Positions 36,212-49,680 of a stretch of DNA of 64,000 nucleotides are shown piece by piece. How positions within the stretch are numbered: position 1 is the stretch's first letter; each line of letters begins with the position of its first letter. A program made the position numbers and the translations under genes. The DNA lies in the NCBI GenBank assembly GCA_963853835.1, contig OY970834.1, positions 38,533,257 to 38,597,256 on the forward strand, given 5' to 3'. The notes below the pieces were generated by a model. The model saw only the letters and a list, made by a program, of their open reading frames with translations, made no database searches and had not been told where the DNA came from. The DNA is from Calendula officinalis. Taxonomy: Eukaryota > Streptophyta > Magnoliopsida > Asterales > Asteraceae.

Positions 36212-38317
36212 TCAATTGATGACTGGTTTCTCAACGAAGTCATTTGATCCAGCATAATCTTCTGGCACAGGAAGACCAAGTTCCGAACAAACAAACCGAA
36301 TTATCACCGCGGTCAACTCACCAACAGACAACTTGTTTATGGTCACAGCAATCGCAAACCTATTGTTTATGTCACCATATCCCGTAGATCCACCTAAACC
36401 CGCATGACCAAACCCAATAACAGAACCATCAGTCGTTTTAACCCGTCTAAACCCGAGCCCGAATCTCCCATTCTCGAGGATCAAATCCTTATATTCTCCA
36501 CTTCCCAAAAAGGCGTCGTGAACCTTCTCTTTCGGGTTGGTAAAGATACTAGTTGTATCCTCGGTTTCTTCGGGAGAGGGGTGGCGGGGTGGGACCACAC
36601 CGCCGTCCACGAGGGTGGCATAGTAGCGGGCTAGTGCACGGGCCGAGAAGTGCCCGTTGGCGGCGGGTAGTAAGGCGCAACGGACATTGAGCATGTTGGA
36701 TAATGGAATAAGGGCGGCAATCATGTCACATGTGAATGTGGAAGGAGTTGAGGAGGAAGTAGGGTTGTTCCTTTCGGATTCGGCTTGTTGGCCTAACATA
36801 GCAAGATCGTTTGCTTCTATTGTAAGAGTTGCTAGCCGTGATTCGATACCTGAAACGAGTGTATAAACGATCTTTTTTATAAATCGGTACACGGATTTTA
36901 GTTATTCGATGATCGGTAGCGAAAATTTCATGAATTTTACCTGGCGGAATTCCTATATAAAGCTCGCCTTCAACATTAAGTGGGCGAGCAAAAGCTTCCT
37001 CCAGAACTTCCTGAAACTTCTTCCCAGATGCATGCTTCATGTTTAACAATATATGCATCAATAAAAAATATGAAAATGATGTTTAAATTTTAGTATAATA
37101 AATGTACTTTTTTTAAACTATGTGATTTTTGTCCATGGACTATAAATTTGGGACGGATGGAGTAATATAAAGAGAGGCATGTAAAAGTACCTCAATCATT
37201 CCACCACATAGCCAACCATACGATAGATAATGATATAATTGTTCGCTACCGGGTTCGGTCTCGGGAGCAACCATAGCAATGCGTTTTAGACACTCGTTCC
37301 AGTCACAAAATAATGTTGGATCTTCATCGGAAATGCCAGCGAGGGCATTGTGCAGACCAGCTGTATGATTAAGTACATGATTAACCTGCGAGAGAAGGAA
37401 AATGTGACAAGTGTGCATTTTGAAAATGGAAAAATCAGATGATCAACTACAATAAAGACGAGCGTTAGAAAATAATGTTATGTGTTTTCGCTTGATGAAG
37501 CTGTAACAATTAGATTACTAGTTATATATTTTACCCAACATTGTCAAAAAAGAACATTTTAGAGAAATTAGTAGATAACTCTCTTTGTGAATTGTAAGGA
37601 AAAGTCTCTTAGATAATCATAATTAGAGGAAAATTAATATTTATCCGTTAAAAAATTATTACGATTAAAAGTTGCAGTAACAAGATAATTAGTTTCTAAA
37701 CACAGATCCAAACCCTTGATCAGATAAAAAGTCTCGATACGCAAATTAAAAAAAAAAAGATCAACAGAACCTTTATTTGTTCTTTTCCGTTTGAGCCAAA
37801 CTCGGGCCAAATGTTTGCAACATTTTCGTCAAGCTTCAGTTTACTACAATGAAAATACAGAATGTTATTCGGGTCAATCCTCCCGGTCAACCACCTGTAG
37901 TTGCCGTAAAAATACAAGATCATACCCTTTATCAGCAAGCCAATGTACCATTCCTGCTGTGACACCCTTTGTTACAGAGAAAACCGAAAATAAACTATCA
38001 TGCTGAACTGGACGAGAATCATCTTTTCCCAACACTCCAGCTGCAGTATTAATGATCACTTTCCCGTCTTTGTACGCACAAACCTAACAGACACAATATT
38101 TGTATAACATACAACCATATATAAAAATACTATGACTCATAAAATGAGAACATAATTCGTTTATAATCAATTCCAAAATGCAAATCCGCACCTGAATTCC
38201 AAGTATTCTATTAGCATTTCCTAATTCAACCAAGAAACGCCTTAGTTTCGTCTCTACATCGGAAAGTTCCGGACTTTCGTATATCCAGTTTGGATTTGAT
38301 GCTGGTCCATTATCCAT
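36212..38317 (-). CDS. LACTB-like serine hydrolase, copy B (beta-lactamase-like domain only)
   Basis: Six exons (38192-38317, 37926-38083, 37771-37843, 37191-37385, 36941-37034, 36212-36849; 1284 coding bases) give 427 aa, open throughout. All three expected active-site motifs are present: SVTK (Ser78-Lys81), YLS (Tyr172) and HAG (364-366). It is therefore the best candidate for an active stand-alone hydrolase in the array; the substrate is unknown. Exon boundaries match the parent's beta-lactamase half, except that the parent lacks the intron between exons 3 and 4. The ATG lies four bases after a retained splice acceptor (TTTCAG). A consensus donor GGTAAGTT at about 38667 on the same strand suggests a non-coding leader exon upstream. 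Confidence 0.92.
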
Positions 38318-38667
38318 GTTGCTGAAACCGAATGATAGCTAGTAAAGATGTGGTACGCAAAAAATAAAGGTGGCGCAGATCGGGTTTGGCTCGTTTAATA
38401 TTTTTGGTTTTCTTTTGGATTTCACAATAATCAACATATTGAATTAAGGGGATGCAGTTTTTAAACATTCCTTGTTATTAAATATTCAAATATGATAATT
38501 TAACATGTTAGATTATCTTCGTGATTTAGATTTGTACATTCAAATTATAAATGTTGTAATCAAACAAAGGTAAAAATACAAAACGTGTAGGTAAAATGGC
38601 AGAGATTCAAATGTGATTCTTATGACATGATCTTGCTGATAGCTAGGGAAATGATTAGAAAACTTAC

Positions 38668-38740
38668 CAAAGGATCGAACAATCGATTATAAATTGAAGC
38701 AAATTACAAACAATGAGAAATTGGAAATTGCAGAAGTTTT
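38668..38740 (-). other. Putative non-coding leader exon of copy B
   Basis: The minus-strand sequence ends CGATCCTTTG followed by the donor GTAAGTT, and could splice to the acceptor just before the copy B ATG (38321). The upstream limit is arbitrary. Inference only. Confidence 0.4.
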
Positions 38741-38920
38741 TACCAAATGATGACAATGGGAGACAGAATTTAGCGAATAATATGGTGATCACGATTACCG
38801 TTTGTCGTTTTTTGCATTTTGGGTGAAGCACATAGACTTTCCGCTTTTATAGGTTTGGTTCAAGTGCCTATTTATATTTTTACCCCATTTGGACCCGTTT
38901 GGGCTTATTCTTTAGCCCAC

Positions 38921-39116
38921 TTTATCAGAGAGCCCTTGAGATGAAGTAAAATAGTTTGTGACCATAATGAATGTATATTTTTTATGTTTTAATTTTGATG
39001 TAAAATCAATTTAATAAGCCCAATTTATCAGAAAGCCCTTGAGATGAAGTAAAATAGTTTGTGACCATAATGAATGTATATATTTTATGTTTTAATTTTG
39101 ATGTAAAATCAATTCT
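38921..39116. repeat. Tandem duplication, about 103-bp period
   Basis: TTTATCAGA(G/A)AGCCCTTGAGATGAAG...GATGTAAAATCAAT occurs twice, from 38921 and from 39024, nearly identical. Confidence 0.88.
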
Positions 39117-39626
39117 CGAGTCTAAAACTGGAAGAAAAAAAAAAAACTAGGTAAGTCTGAAAAGATTCGATCCCGGCGAAACCATTTTCTTAGTTTTCAA
39201 AATTTAGCTCCGAATGTTTCATTTCAATTATTGGACCGTGCAAAGTTGACTCGATTTTTTATTAATCATCTATTTTATGCGTTCCAACAATAACTATTAT
39301 TAGATATTGTGTTGTTTCGTTCGTGTTTGTAAAATATAATACTTCGTATAGGTTTATAAATGGAAATGTGTTTATTTGCGTGAATTCATATTACACTTTT
39401 GAGCCACTGAATACAAAACATAACCCAAATCAACTCCACAAGTAAATCAGGTCGAAACAAAGAAAAACAACAGTAATAACACACGGATTAGTGAAGAAAA
39501 AAATAACTTTATACGGTCGATATACAAGAGATTGATAGTTCCCTATAAACAATTCCAACTCAAAATTGCTGTAAAAGTTACTGTCTTAGTGTATAAATAA
39601 GTATAATCATTATTCAAAAACCCCCT

Positions 39627-42600
39627 TTAGTTAATCACTGGTTTCTCAAAGAACTCCCTAGATCCAGCATAATCTTCTGGTACAGGAAGACCAAGTTCCA
39701 AACAAACAAACCGGATTATTTCAGCAGTCAAAGCACCAAAAGACAACTTGTTTAATGTCACAGTAATTGCAAACCTATTCTTTATATCACAGTATCCCGT
39801 AGATCCACCTAATCCCGAGTGACCAAACCCGATCACATTATCATCAGTCGTATTAACCCGTTTAAACCCGAGCCCGAACTTCCCATTCGGGAAGACCAAA
39901 TCTTTAAAATCTCCACTTCCCAAAAAGGCATCGTGAAGTTTCGATTTAGTGTTTGTAAAGATTCTAGAATCGAGTTCATTACTCGTGTCATCGGTTTCGG
40001 GTATTCTGATGTAAAGATCGGGTGTTGGGCTTGTGGGCCCGTTTGAGCCTTTTTTCTTGGAAGGAAAGGTAGGGTGGTGGGGGTGGCTTCCGAGGGGTGG
40101 AAGTGAGGACAGGTGGCGTGGCGGGACCACGCCACCGTCCACCATGGCGGCATAGTAGCGGGCCAGTGCACGGGCTGATAAGTGCCCGTTTCCGGCGGGT
40201 ATTATAGCCCGCCGGACATTTAGTGTGTTGAATAATGGGATTGTTTGTGCAATTAAGTTGAAATTGAATGATGAAGGCAGGGTGTTGGAAATGGCGCTGG
40301 GTCTTGGGGTTAGCTTAGCTAGATCACTCGTATCAATTGTAAGAGTTGCCAAGCGGGATTCCACACCTGAAACGAGTATAAAAATAAAAAATAAAAATAA
40401 TTAAAATGAACAAACGGGCATTTTTCTATAGTTGTAAAAGTGAAATTTTGGTTGACCATACCAGGAGGAATCCCAACATAAAGCTCGCCTTCAATGTTAA
40501 GTGGGCGAACAAAAGCTTCTTCAAGAATGTCTTGAAACTTCTTCCCGGATGCATGCTACACAGTTGAAGAATAAATACATTATTAGAATTGATTAAAAAT
40601 TAGTAACTAGAAAATAGAAATTCGGTTAACTACATTTCAATCCTCAAACTTATACTTCCTCCGTACTAAAATAAGTGAATCACTTTCCTTTTCAGGGTAT
40701 ATCAAAATTCAAAATAAGTGAATCACTTTAATAATTTACCTTATTTGGTAAGTTTTTATATACAAAATTACCCATTTACCCTTACTTATCCCTCTTTAAA
40801 CATCATTAAAGGTGTAGAGCCCCGTCCATTTTTGTCATCTTCCTATATTTGACTTTTTCACCATTTAGAAAAAGCAACAAAATAGTAAAAGGTGTGGGCC
40901 CATCCATTCTAATTACCTCATTTAATTTCACTAATATCTTATTACCTTATTTTGCCTAAAAAAACGTAAACTTCAAAGTGATTCACTTATTTTGATACGG
41001 AGGAAGTATAATTTGTTGCATTGTATTGTATATCTTTGTAATTACTACTTAATATTGCTGGAAAAAAAATCAGTATAAAGTTTTATATAAAAGTTAAGGG
41101 GATAAACCATTCATGAAAAAATGTTTAGGGGATAAAACGGTTTTTGTAAGTATCAACTTGTGATCAACATGCGATAGCAGGTCATAATGGCTTTTTTTGA
41201 CAAGTTAACCAAAGTTCAGAGTGTAAATCTTACAAAAAAAAGTTCAAAGGGTTAAACCGCTAAATTGGTGAAAGTTTGAGGATTAGAACATCATTAACCA
41301 TAGAAAATATAGGGGGGGTGTGATGGTACCTCAATAATTCCACCACACAGCCAACCAAAAGATAAATAATGATACATCTGTTCACGACCCGGTTCGGTTT
41401 CGGGTGCAACCATAGCAATACGTTTTAGACACTCGTCCCAGTCACAAATTAACATAGGATCTTCTTCAGATATGTTGGCTAGAGCATTATGCAAACCAGA
41501 TGTATGGTTAAGTACATGATTAACTTTTATTTGATCTTTCCCATTTGTACCAAACTCTGGCCAAATGTTTGCAACGTGTTCATCAAGCTTCAATTTCCTA
41601 AAAATCAAAGAGATTTTATTAAATCTCATTTAGTGTCACCTTTTCCCATACTTTTTTATGTATAGATAAAAACATTTAGTGACACTGTTTTTACTTTTAG
41701 GGACACTTTTACGAGTGTCAGTAAATGAGTATTTTTTTCTCATAGTGCACTCAACATGAAAACATACCCTTTATCAGCCAACCAATGTATCATTCCAGCT
41801 GTAACTCCCTTTGTTACAGAAAAAACAGGAAATAAACTATCGGGCTGAACGGGCCGAGGGTCGTATTTTCCCAACACTCCAGCTGCAGTATCAATGATCA
41901 CTTCACCGTCTTTATACGCACAAACCTAATAACATAATGAAAGTTTGTGTAAAAATACCAAACCACAAAACCTAAGACTCGTGTACATGTGTGTTAAAGT
42001 TAACATTTAAAAATAATTAATGTTTAATAATCGGTTACCTGAATTCCGAGTATTCTGTCAGCAATTCCTAATTCAACCAAGAAACGCCTTAATTTTGCTT
42101 CTACATCAGAATGTATCGGACTGTCATATAACCATTTTGTATTTGCTGATGGTCCATTGTTCATGTTGCTGAAAATGGAATAATCACAAAATTAAGATCA
42201 AAGAAATAATTAGGGTTTGCAACCATGAATTTGAGATTAAAAAAAAGTACCTTTTTAGAACAGATTCGGCGAAAGGTCTCATGATATTTAGATAACTTAT
42301 GCGGACATTCATTGAGGATGAAAGACCTGAAACAATGTAATATATTTTTTATTAATCAAGCCTCTTTGGGGGTGTTTGGATGTGCCAAAAGGACCAAATA
42401 CAAACCTCTGAGTAAATTAAGAACCCTCGAGAAAATTACAATGTCTCCTGGAAAAGCATCAATCTAAAAGAAACGTTCCATTAATTCCCAAAATATCATA
42501 AATTTAATCTAGAAGTGAGAAAATTATAAGTTAACTTACGGGATTAAAACGTTTAACTTCCTTCTTATCAAGTTTCATCTTTTCCTGAATAACTTTCATA

Positions 42601-44602
42601 TTTTTTGCTCTTTGCTCTTGCAAAGATTTCACATTTTCCTAAAATAAATTAAAAACAAAAAAATGCTCATTTTTGCATTATTTTACGGACGATTAGGTTA
42701 AAAAACGGTTAGACAATAACTGCCACTTACAAAAGCTTCAGTTGCTGGAGTAGTAGCCCGGAAAAAAACATTTGTTATCTCCATAGCTTGTTCTGGCATG
42801 TCAAGGCGTAACTTAAGTCCCATTTCAGCAAAGGCAGACAAAAGAGCTACATGATCACCCTAAAATTAAAATAATAAAAAACAAATCTTATACAGTCAAA
42901 AATAATTTTGAAAATAAATTAGATGCTTAAAACAGTATATGTAAATGTCCTAATAACCTCTGCAGCTGCCAAGAACATTTTTGCTAAAGCATGTTTCACC
43001 GAGCTTGAAAGCAACTTTGTAAGCCCAAAATCAAGCAAAATTGGATGATGGGGAGGTTCTCTACTCACAAGAAAATTACCTGAAAATAGTAAAATAAATA
43101 TATAAAAACAAATTTGAGATGAAATTGGAGAAAAGAGAGAGTACCTGGATGAGGATCACCATTAAAAAATCCATCAACATAAATTTGATGTGCATATGCA
43201 CGTGTAATTTCTTCAACAAGCTTTTGTTTATCAACACCAAGTTCTTCTAGGGCACGAGAATCATTTAAACGTACCCCGTCCATATATTCTAGAATCATGA
43301 CTTTCTCAGTTGACTGACAATCAAATATAAGTTATTACATTATTAATATTAAACACTAAATCACACAGAAGGTTAAAATGGTAATATTCTGTTACACAAA
43401 CTGTCATTCCCACTAAAGTAAGGATGATACCTGAATAACTTCTGGTATCAATACTTCCACGTGTTCAGGTCTTCTGTCAAGAACTTCACTTTTGCAGCCT
43501 AGATTTCTGGATACGTTTCTAGTATTTTCTACAACAACAAGAAACAATTACAAAAAGTAATAATAATAAATAAATAATAATTATCTCTATGACTCTATCA
43601 TACCAGCTTCATGGTTAAAATCCAATTCTTTAGGTGCTTCCTTACACCATTCATCTATCATAGGGTTGAAGTCATACTGGGGTTCAGCCCAAGCTATCCA
43701 GTCAACTATTGACTTTGCATTCTTTAAATCCTGTAAACAAAGTAATTAATATCGTATGATTACACAAATTTAACTGCTAACTTTGAATTTTCTCTATGAA
43801 AATAAAACCTCCAAGATTATAGTTTTGATGCCTTCATGCTGAACTTTAACAACCACTTCTTGCCCATCACGTAGAGTTGCGCGGTGAACTTGAGCTATCT
43901 GTTATGGAAAATAATATAATTTAACAAAATGGAGATTAAAATTAGAACATCTTACAATATAAATTAAGCAAAAAAGTTCTTACTGATGCTGTTGCCAGAG
44001 GTACACTAACAAAATTTGTAAATAAATCATCCATTGATTGACCTAACTGCTGCTCAATAGTTTCACGAACCTGATTAACAAACTCTTCAGTTATTTCAAT
44101 TTTCAAAAAATTCAGATGACACAAAGATCATGAATTATGGCCAACCTTTTAATACAGTATGTTAAAGTTATCTATTACTGAAATTAAAAAAAAAAACACC
44201 TCTTCTAAACGGCGAGGAGGAAGAGAATCTTGTAATTGTTTCAAAAGACGTATGTAAGCTTCCGGAAGCACATCAGCACGAGTGGATAAATATTGTCCCA
44301 TTTTCACCCATAAACCTTCTAATTCCACAATCAACTTAAGCACACGTTTAGCATTTCGTTCATGAGCTTTCTCCCATAAACCATTTCGTTTAGATCTTTT
44401 TGTCAATTTCTCTCTTTGTTGCAACGCCTTCAACATCCATATATTAAATAAACAAATTAAAAAACACACAAATGATCATAAATAAATAAAAAAAACAATC
44501 AAATGTTATTTATTAATTATTATATACCTTGTAATCCAGATATATGAGAAATGCCAAAGTGAAAACCTTCATACGTCTCTTGTAGATGTTTCCTCGCCCC
44601 AT
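39627..44602 (-). CDS. ABC1 atypical kinase fused to a LACTB/beta-lactamase-like domain
   Basis: Seventeen exons: 44528-44602, 44200-44427, 43984-44070, 43809-43898, 43604-43730, 43431-43528, 43145-43313, 42958-43079, 42731-42859, 42540-42638, 42406-42463, 42251-42326, 42039-42168, 41768-41925, 41330-41597, 40462-40555, 39627-40366. They sum to 2748 bases (915 aa) with no stop. The N-terminal half is an ABC1/ADCK/UbiB-type atypical kinase: KxGQ (67-70), Ala-rich ATAS-IAQVHRA loop (about 128-137), NGDPHPGN (287-294), DFG (308-310). The C-terminal half is a class C beta-lactamase-like domain: SVTK (532-535), YLS (Tyr626), HSG (852-854). The architecture and start MGRGNIYKRRMK fit the Arabidopsis At5g24810-type protein. 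ABC1 kinases act in plastids and mitochondria on quinone and lipid metabolism; the role of this fusion is not known to me. The frame stays open upstream to an ATG at 44776, so a longer N-terminus is possible. Confidence 0.94.
40655..41006. repeat. Stowaway-type MITE in intron 15 of the ABC1-LACTB gene
   Basis: Starts CTTCCTCCGTACTAAAATAAG and ends with the inverse (TATTTTGATACGGAGGAAG), flanked by TA on both sides. 352 bp. Confidence 0.88.
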
Positions 44603-45489
44603 TGAACGTGTATTGGTTGTAACAGGGTTTAGCGTAGAATAAAGCTTAGCAATTTCATTGAACAAAAGAATAATTGTTGTGATCAGATAGTATGGAACAC
44701 GAATTAATCCCCGAACAAAGGCACCCAGTAGTTCTGAAACTCTCATATCTCCAAATATTTCATATAAAATAACCAAAATGAATCAAATCAATATATAACC
44801 TTCTCATTATGTAAAAAAACAGAATAATAAACATAAGCAACTGATCATATAGTCAAAATTCATATCCATATGAACTTCAAAACCCTATAAGAAGCTAAGA
44901 ACCCTAGCCGGCTAGCATAAGTAACAAAAAGTCAATTACAACTCAACTATAACAGTTTCACATGATCAATATACAAAATTTCTAGTCGATTATGTTTTTA
45001 TAGCTCATATACACTATTAGTTCGCTCAATTAAGCTAACAAGCATGATATAATAACAATCAAAACGCAAAATTGAACATGTGAATCAACAGATCAATTAC
45101 TTATTCAACAGTTAATTGAAATTGAAACTGAAATTAAAATTACTCCGAATATAATTAGATAACATACAAATACTTAACGATCGGCGGACAACTGAAGAAG
45201 GCGGAATCAATGTAGCCACAAAACTTGGAGAGAAATCAAAGATAAAGTTTCAAATAAAAAGGAAACGGTGCGAGGAAGAAATACCTAGAAACGGTGTCGT
45301 TTTCCTGATCACGATGTAAAAACGTCGTTAAGTTACACTGTTACGACGACTCTATATCTTTTGCCGGTTAAAGTGACCTAAGGTGAAATGTTTTTACAGT
45401 GCGTACAACCGCGTTTTGGAAAGGACACGTGGACAAGTAAACGTGGGTGTGCCATGTCCGTCACGTTTGCCGACTATGACGGTGGTAAC

Positions 45490-45887
45490 TAGGGCTGTCA
45501 AATCGTGCTATCGTTTCGTGTTGCAGGATAACACGACACGACACGACACGAATTCGTTCAACACGAAAACGACACGACACGAAGTCGTGTTTTATTTTAC
45601 TAACACGAACACGACACGATTAAAAAACGATAAACACGACAACACAAAATAAATAACAAATTTCTTACTTATTACATGTTAAAAACACGACAAACGCGAT
45701 AAACACGACAAAATCATAACTATCGTGTCAATTTTGTGTTAATCTCTGAACACGAACACGACACGACTTCGTGTTTGTTTTACACAACACGAACACGACA
45801 CGAACACGAATTCAAATTTAAGTTTCGTCCCAATTTTGTTTCGTTTCGTGTAGTTTTGTCGTGTCGTGTCAAGTTTTGACAGCCCTA
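45490..45887. repeat. hAT-type MITE rich in ACACGACACG motifs
   Basis: TIRs TAGGGCTGTCAA / TTGACAGCCCTA and a perfect 8-bp duplication GTGGTAAC (45482-45489, 45888-45895). The interior is packed with ACACGACACG and CGTGTTTT segments in both orientations, so it folds on itself. Confidence 0.92.
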
Positions 45888-45895
45888 GTGGTAAC

Positions 45896-48220
45896 GTATA
45901 TTAACGGTTGATATGATTAGTTGAGATGGTATTTTACGAATCACGGCCGTTGATGTCGTTATCAGAGATTAAGGGGTTTTTTAGGTAAATAAAATGTGGA
46001 TGTATGTTCTTTACCGGTCGAAGTAAAGAAAATTAGGCAGACCCAACTATCATAGCTTTGACTGTATTGGTCTAATTCAAAGAACACATGTTTTGAAAAC
46101 GAATATAAAAGAAAAGTCAGAAAGAAAATGAGAATATATGTATATTTTGAAAAAAGTCAACCGACGTGTACTTGTCAGTCACATTCTTAAGTGGTAGAAG
46201 AGGATTCTTTAACAAACTGGTTGTAAATTTAAGTGATTTTTATGTCTCTCCTCCCTTTTCCTTTTCCTTTCTCTCTATCTCTCTAAAAATCTCATCCCTC
46301 AAACTTGTAAGAAATCCGAAGAGAATAAGGAAGAAAAGCAAAAGATGCGACGAGCTGGTGCCAAAGGTTGTAAAAAACCGATGAGTTACCGACGAGAACA
46401 AAAAACTTTAGGAAATGTCTAATGGTTATATATATGTTGTTCATTATGAAATCCTGATTTTGAATCAAATTGTATATCAGCATGACATGGCTAACTCAAT
46501 TTGTTGCACATGTGGAGATCATGTGTCCACACTCCACACGTGTTGTCTTACAATTTTAGTTCTACCAATTTCACATTGTTTCAAGTCGCTTAGTTTTTGG
46601 AGTGGTCTTATGATCTATTTGGAACACAATGACTGATAATCGCATCCATGATGTTTTCCTCGATTATTATGTTTCAAAATGTTCAAGTGTTTGCCCTTAA
46701 ATGTATTCGGTACGTAGTAGATCCAAAAAGGTTGTGGCAAAATTGAATTACAAACGCATGTATTGTTGGTTCTAGTCGTATATGGTGTCTTGTTTTGTAT
46801 TTCTTAACCTCTCGATACTTTTAGTTTTCATTAAATTCTATTTGTGCTTCAAAATATATATAGACATTGTTATTTTCAAAAAAATTATTTATCAATTTCT
46901 TAAAAAATAAAAATAAGTTCAATATTAAGTAAATGGTTATCTTGTATTTTGGTTTTAGTTGTCTAATTTAAGAATATGGAAGCAAGTTCTTCTGTACTGC
47001 TCCTTAGGGGGGGAGGAGCCCCTAAATAATGTATAACATAGTGCCTAGGGGGGAGGACCACGATACATAGCTAATGCATTGTCTTTGTTGATTCTAGGAA
47101 TTGGACAGTCTTATGAACAATCTGAAACAACATTTAAAAAAATATTAGTTTTCTTACTACATTCTTGTTTTTATATATATAGTTAGTTTTGATGTTGTTG
47201 AGCTTTAGAGAAAACAATAGTGGGTGATTGCATTTTGAGTTTAAACAATTTGACATTTCTGATTGAAAGGATAGATATTGATTGGCGGATCAAGAAAGAA
47301 AAAACTGAAGTTGCACATGTTTTGTTTATGGATATCACTTATACTAAAACAATAAATTTAAAAAAAATCTAACATTATCGGGAAAAAATTTGAGAGGTTG
47401 AATGAGCTCCTACATGCTACATGGTAGATCCGTCCATACCTTGTTGATTAGTTGTACCAACCAAATTAGTAAAGACGTGCCAAATGAGCCGAATGATACA
47501 TGTTTGACCGACAAGTAGTTTTCTATGTATAGTTAGAAGTTGACATGTGACAGTTAAATAAGAAAATTTTTTTTTTTTTTTTTTGTAATATTGCCATAAA
47601 ACGTGGTGATGAAGTCTACTTGGGCAACACTCATATATTTTGGTACACATAAGGACATAAGATGCAAAACCTGAAGTACTTCTTCCATTAGGTATAAAGT
47701 CAAAGAAAAATAAAGAACGGGAGAAGAAAGTTTATCTAGAAGTACAGCTCGTTCAAGCTACCATTTGTGTTCATAAGGGATTTGTTTGAGTTGATCGTAT
47801 ATACCGGGAAGTTTTTATTCTCATGATGATTTACAAAAAAATAGATATAATTTTTTTTGAATGACAAAAAAAAAAGAAAAAAGATATAATGACGATGTTT
47901 GATATCTTATATGAATCGTATGCATATGTGTACGCTCATGTTTTAATGTATGATTTTACGCAGTGATTAATGTTGTAACAAGAACTGTAAACTATTCGTT
48001 GGCACCGTTAGTATTTAACACGGGGTAGGAGAGACTATCCGGTGCTCAACGAATGAGGTACAATACTAAGTTTGGGATACGTATACAAAGTTATGACCCG
48101 ATTATATACTATTACCGATAAGGTCATAACAATATGATGTATTTTAGAATACTATTATATATGTATTTGGTGACATCATTATACGTACTATTTTATACGG
48201 AGTAATAAGTTTTGCTAGAA
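45896..48220. other. Intergenic, no gene recognised
   Basis: Only short open frames. Two GGGGGGAGGA stretches occur near 47008 and 47052. I see no splice-linked coding pattern and no bounded repeat. Confidence 0.5.
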
Positions 48221-48224
48221 TATA

Positions 48225-49680
48225 TCCTAGAGGTACATCTATATATCTATAAAAATTGAGTTTCATGTTTGAAATTGCATTTATTAGCTTGCATTTAATA
48301 ATAATAATAATCTAATAAATTCATTTATAAAAAATAATAATAAATTATCAATTGTAAGATCAAAAGTTTTACCATAAACAAAATAATAATAATGTAATAA
48401 ACTCATTTATATATCTATAAAAATTGAGTTTCATGTTTGAAATTGCATTTATTAGCTTGCATTTAATAATAATAATAATAATCTAATAAATTCATTTATA
48501 AAAAATAATAATAAATTAATCAATTGTAAGATCAAAAATTTTACCATAAACAAAATAATAATAATGTAATAAACTCATTTATAAGAAATAATAATAAATT
48601 AATCAATTTATAAGAATTCCATAAACAGTATAATAAATCGATTTATAAAAAATAATAATAAATTAATCTATTGTAGGATCAAAATTTTTACCATTATATA
48701 TCTATAAAAATTGAGTTTCATGTTTGAAATTGCATTTATTAGCTTGCATTTAATAATAATAATAATAATCTAATAAATTCATTTATAAAAAATAATAATA
48801 AATTAATCAATTTTAAGATCAAAAGTTTTACCATAAACAAAATAATAATAATGTAATAAACTCATTTATAAGAAATAATAATAAATTAATCAATTTATAA
48901 GAATTCCATAAACAAAATAATAAATCGATTTATAAAAAATAATAATAAATTAATATATTGTAGGATCAAAATTTTTACCATTAATAATAAAATAATCTAT
49001 GTAGGATCAAAATTTTTACCATTTATAAGAAATAATAAATTAATCAACTGTAAGATTAAAAGTTTCACCATAAATAAACAATATTTATAAACATAATAAT
49101 AGTAAACAATATTAATCAATTGTAAGATCAAAAGTTTTACCATAAAATAATAATAATGTAATAAACTCATTTATAAGAAATAATAATAAATTAATCAATT
49201 TATAAGAATTCCATAAACAAAATAATAAATCGATTTATAAAAAATAATAATAAATTAATCTATTGTAGAATCAAAATTTTTACCATTAATAATAAAATAA
49301 TCTATGTAGGATCAAAATTTTTACCATTTATAAGAAATAATAAAATAATCAACTGTAAGATTAAAAGTTATACCATAAATAAACAATATTTATAAACATA
49401 ACAATAGTAAATAATATTAATCAATTGTAAGATCAAAAGTTTTACCATAAAATAATAATAATGTAATAAACTCATTTATAAGAAATAATAATAAATTAAT
49501 CAATTTATAAGAAATCCATAAACAAAATAATAAATCGATTTGTAAAAAATAATAATAAACTAATCTATTGTAGGATCAAAATTTTTACCATTTGTAAGAA
49601 ATAATAAATTAATCAATTGTAAGATTAAAAGTTTACCATAAATAAACAATATTTATAAACATAACAATTATGATGTCCAT
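48225..49680. repeat. AT-rich satellite-like tract with higher-order repeats
   Basis: Blocks such as AATGTAATAAACTCATTTATAAG recur near 48390, 48565, 48855, 49150 and 49465, giving a period near 300 bases. CTATAAAAATTGAGTTTCATG recurs near 48248, 48414 and 48705. Trinucleotide TAA runs are throughout. The CTATAAAAATTGAGTTTC unit resembles the 5' end of the adjacent Helitron-like segment. Confidence 0.8.

Noticed and set aside
45383..45652. 89-codon open frame on the plus strand
   Set aside because: It runs into the hAT MITE and its C-terminus is the translation of ACACGACACG repeats; no family similarity.
48225..49680. CRISPR-like spaced repeats
   Set aside because: Repeats are AT-rich, unequal, and spacers are themselves repetitive; eukaryotic satellite-like sequence.
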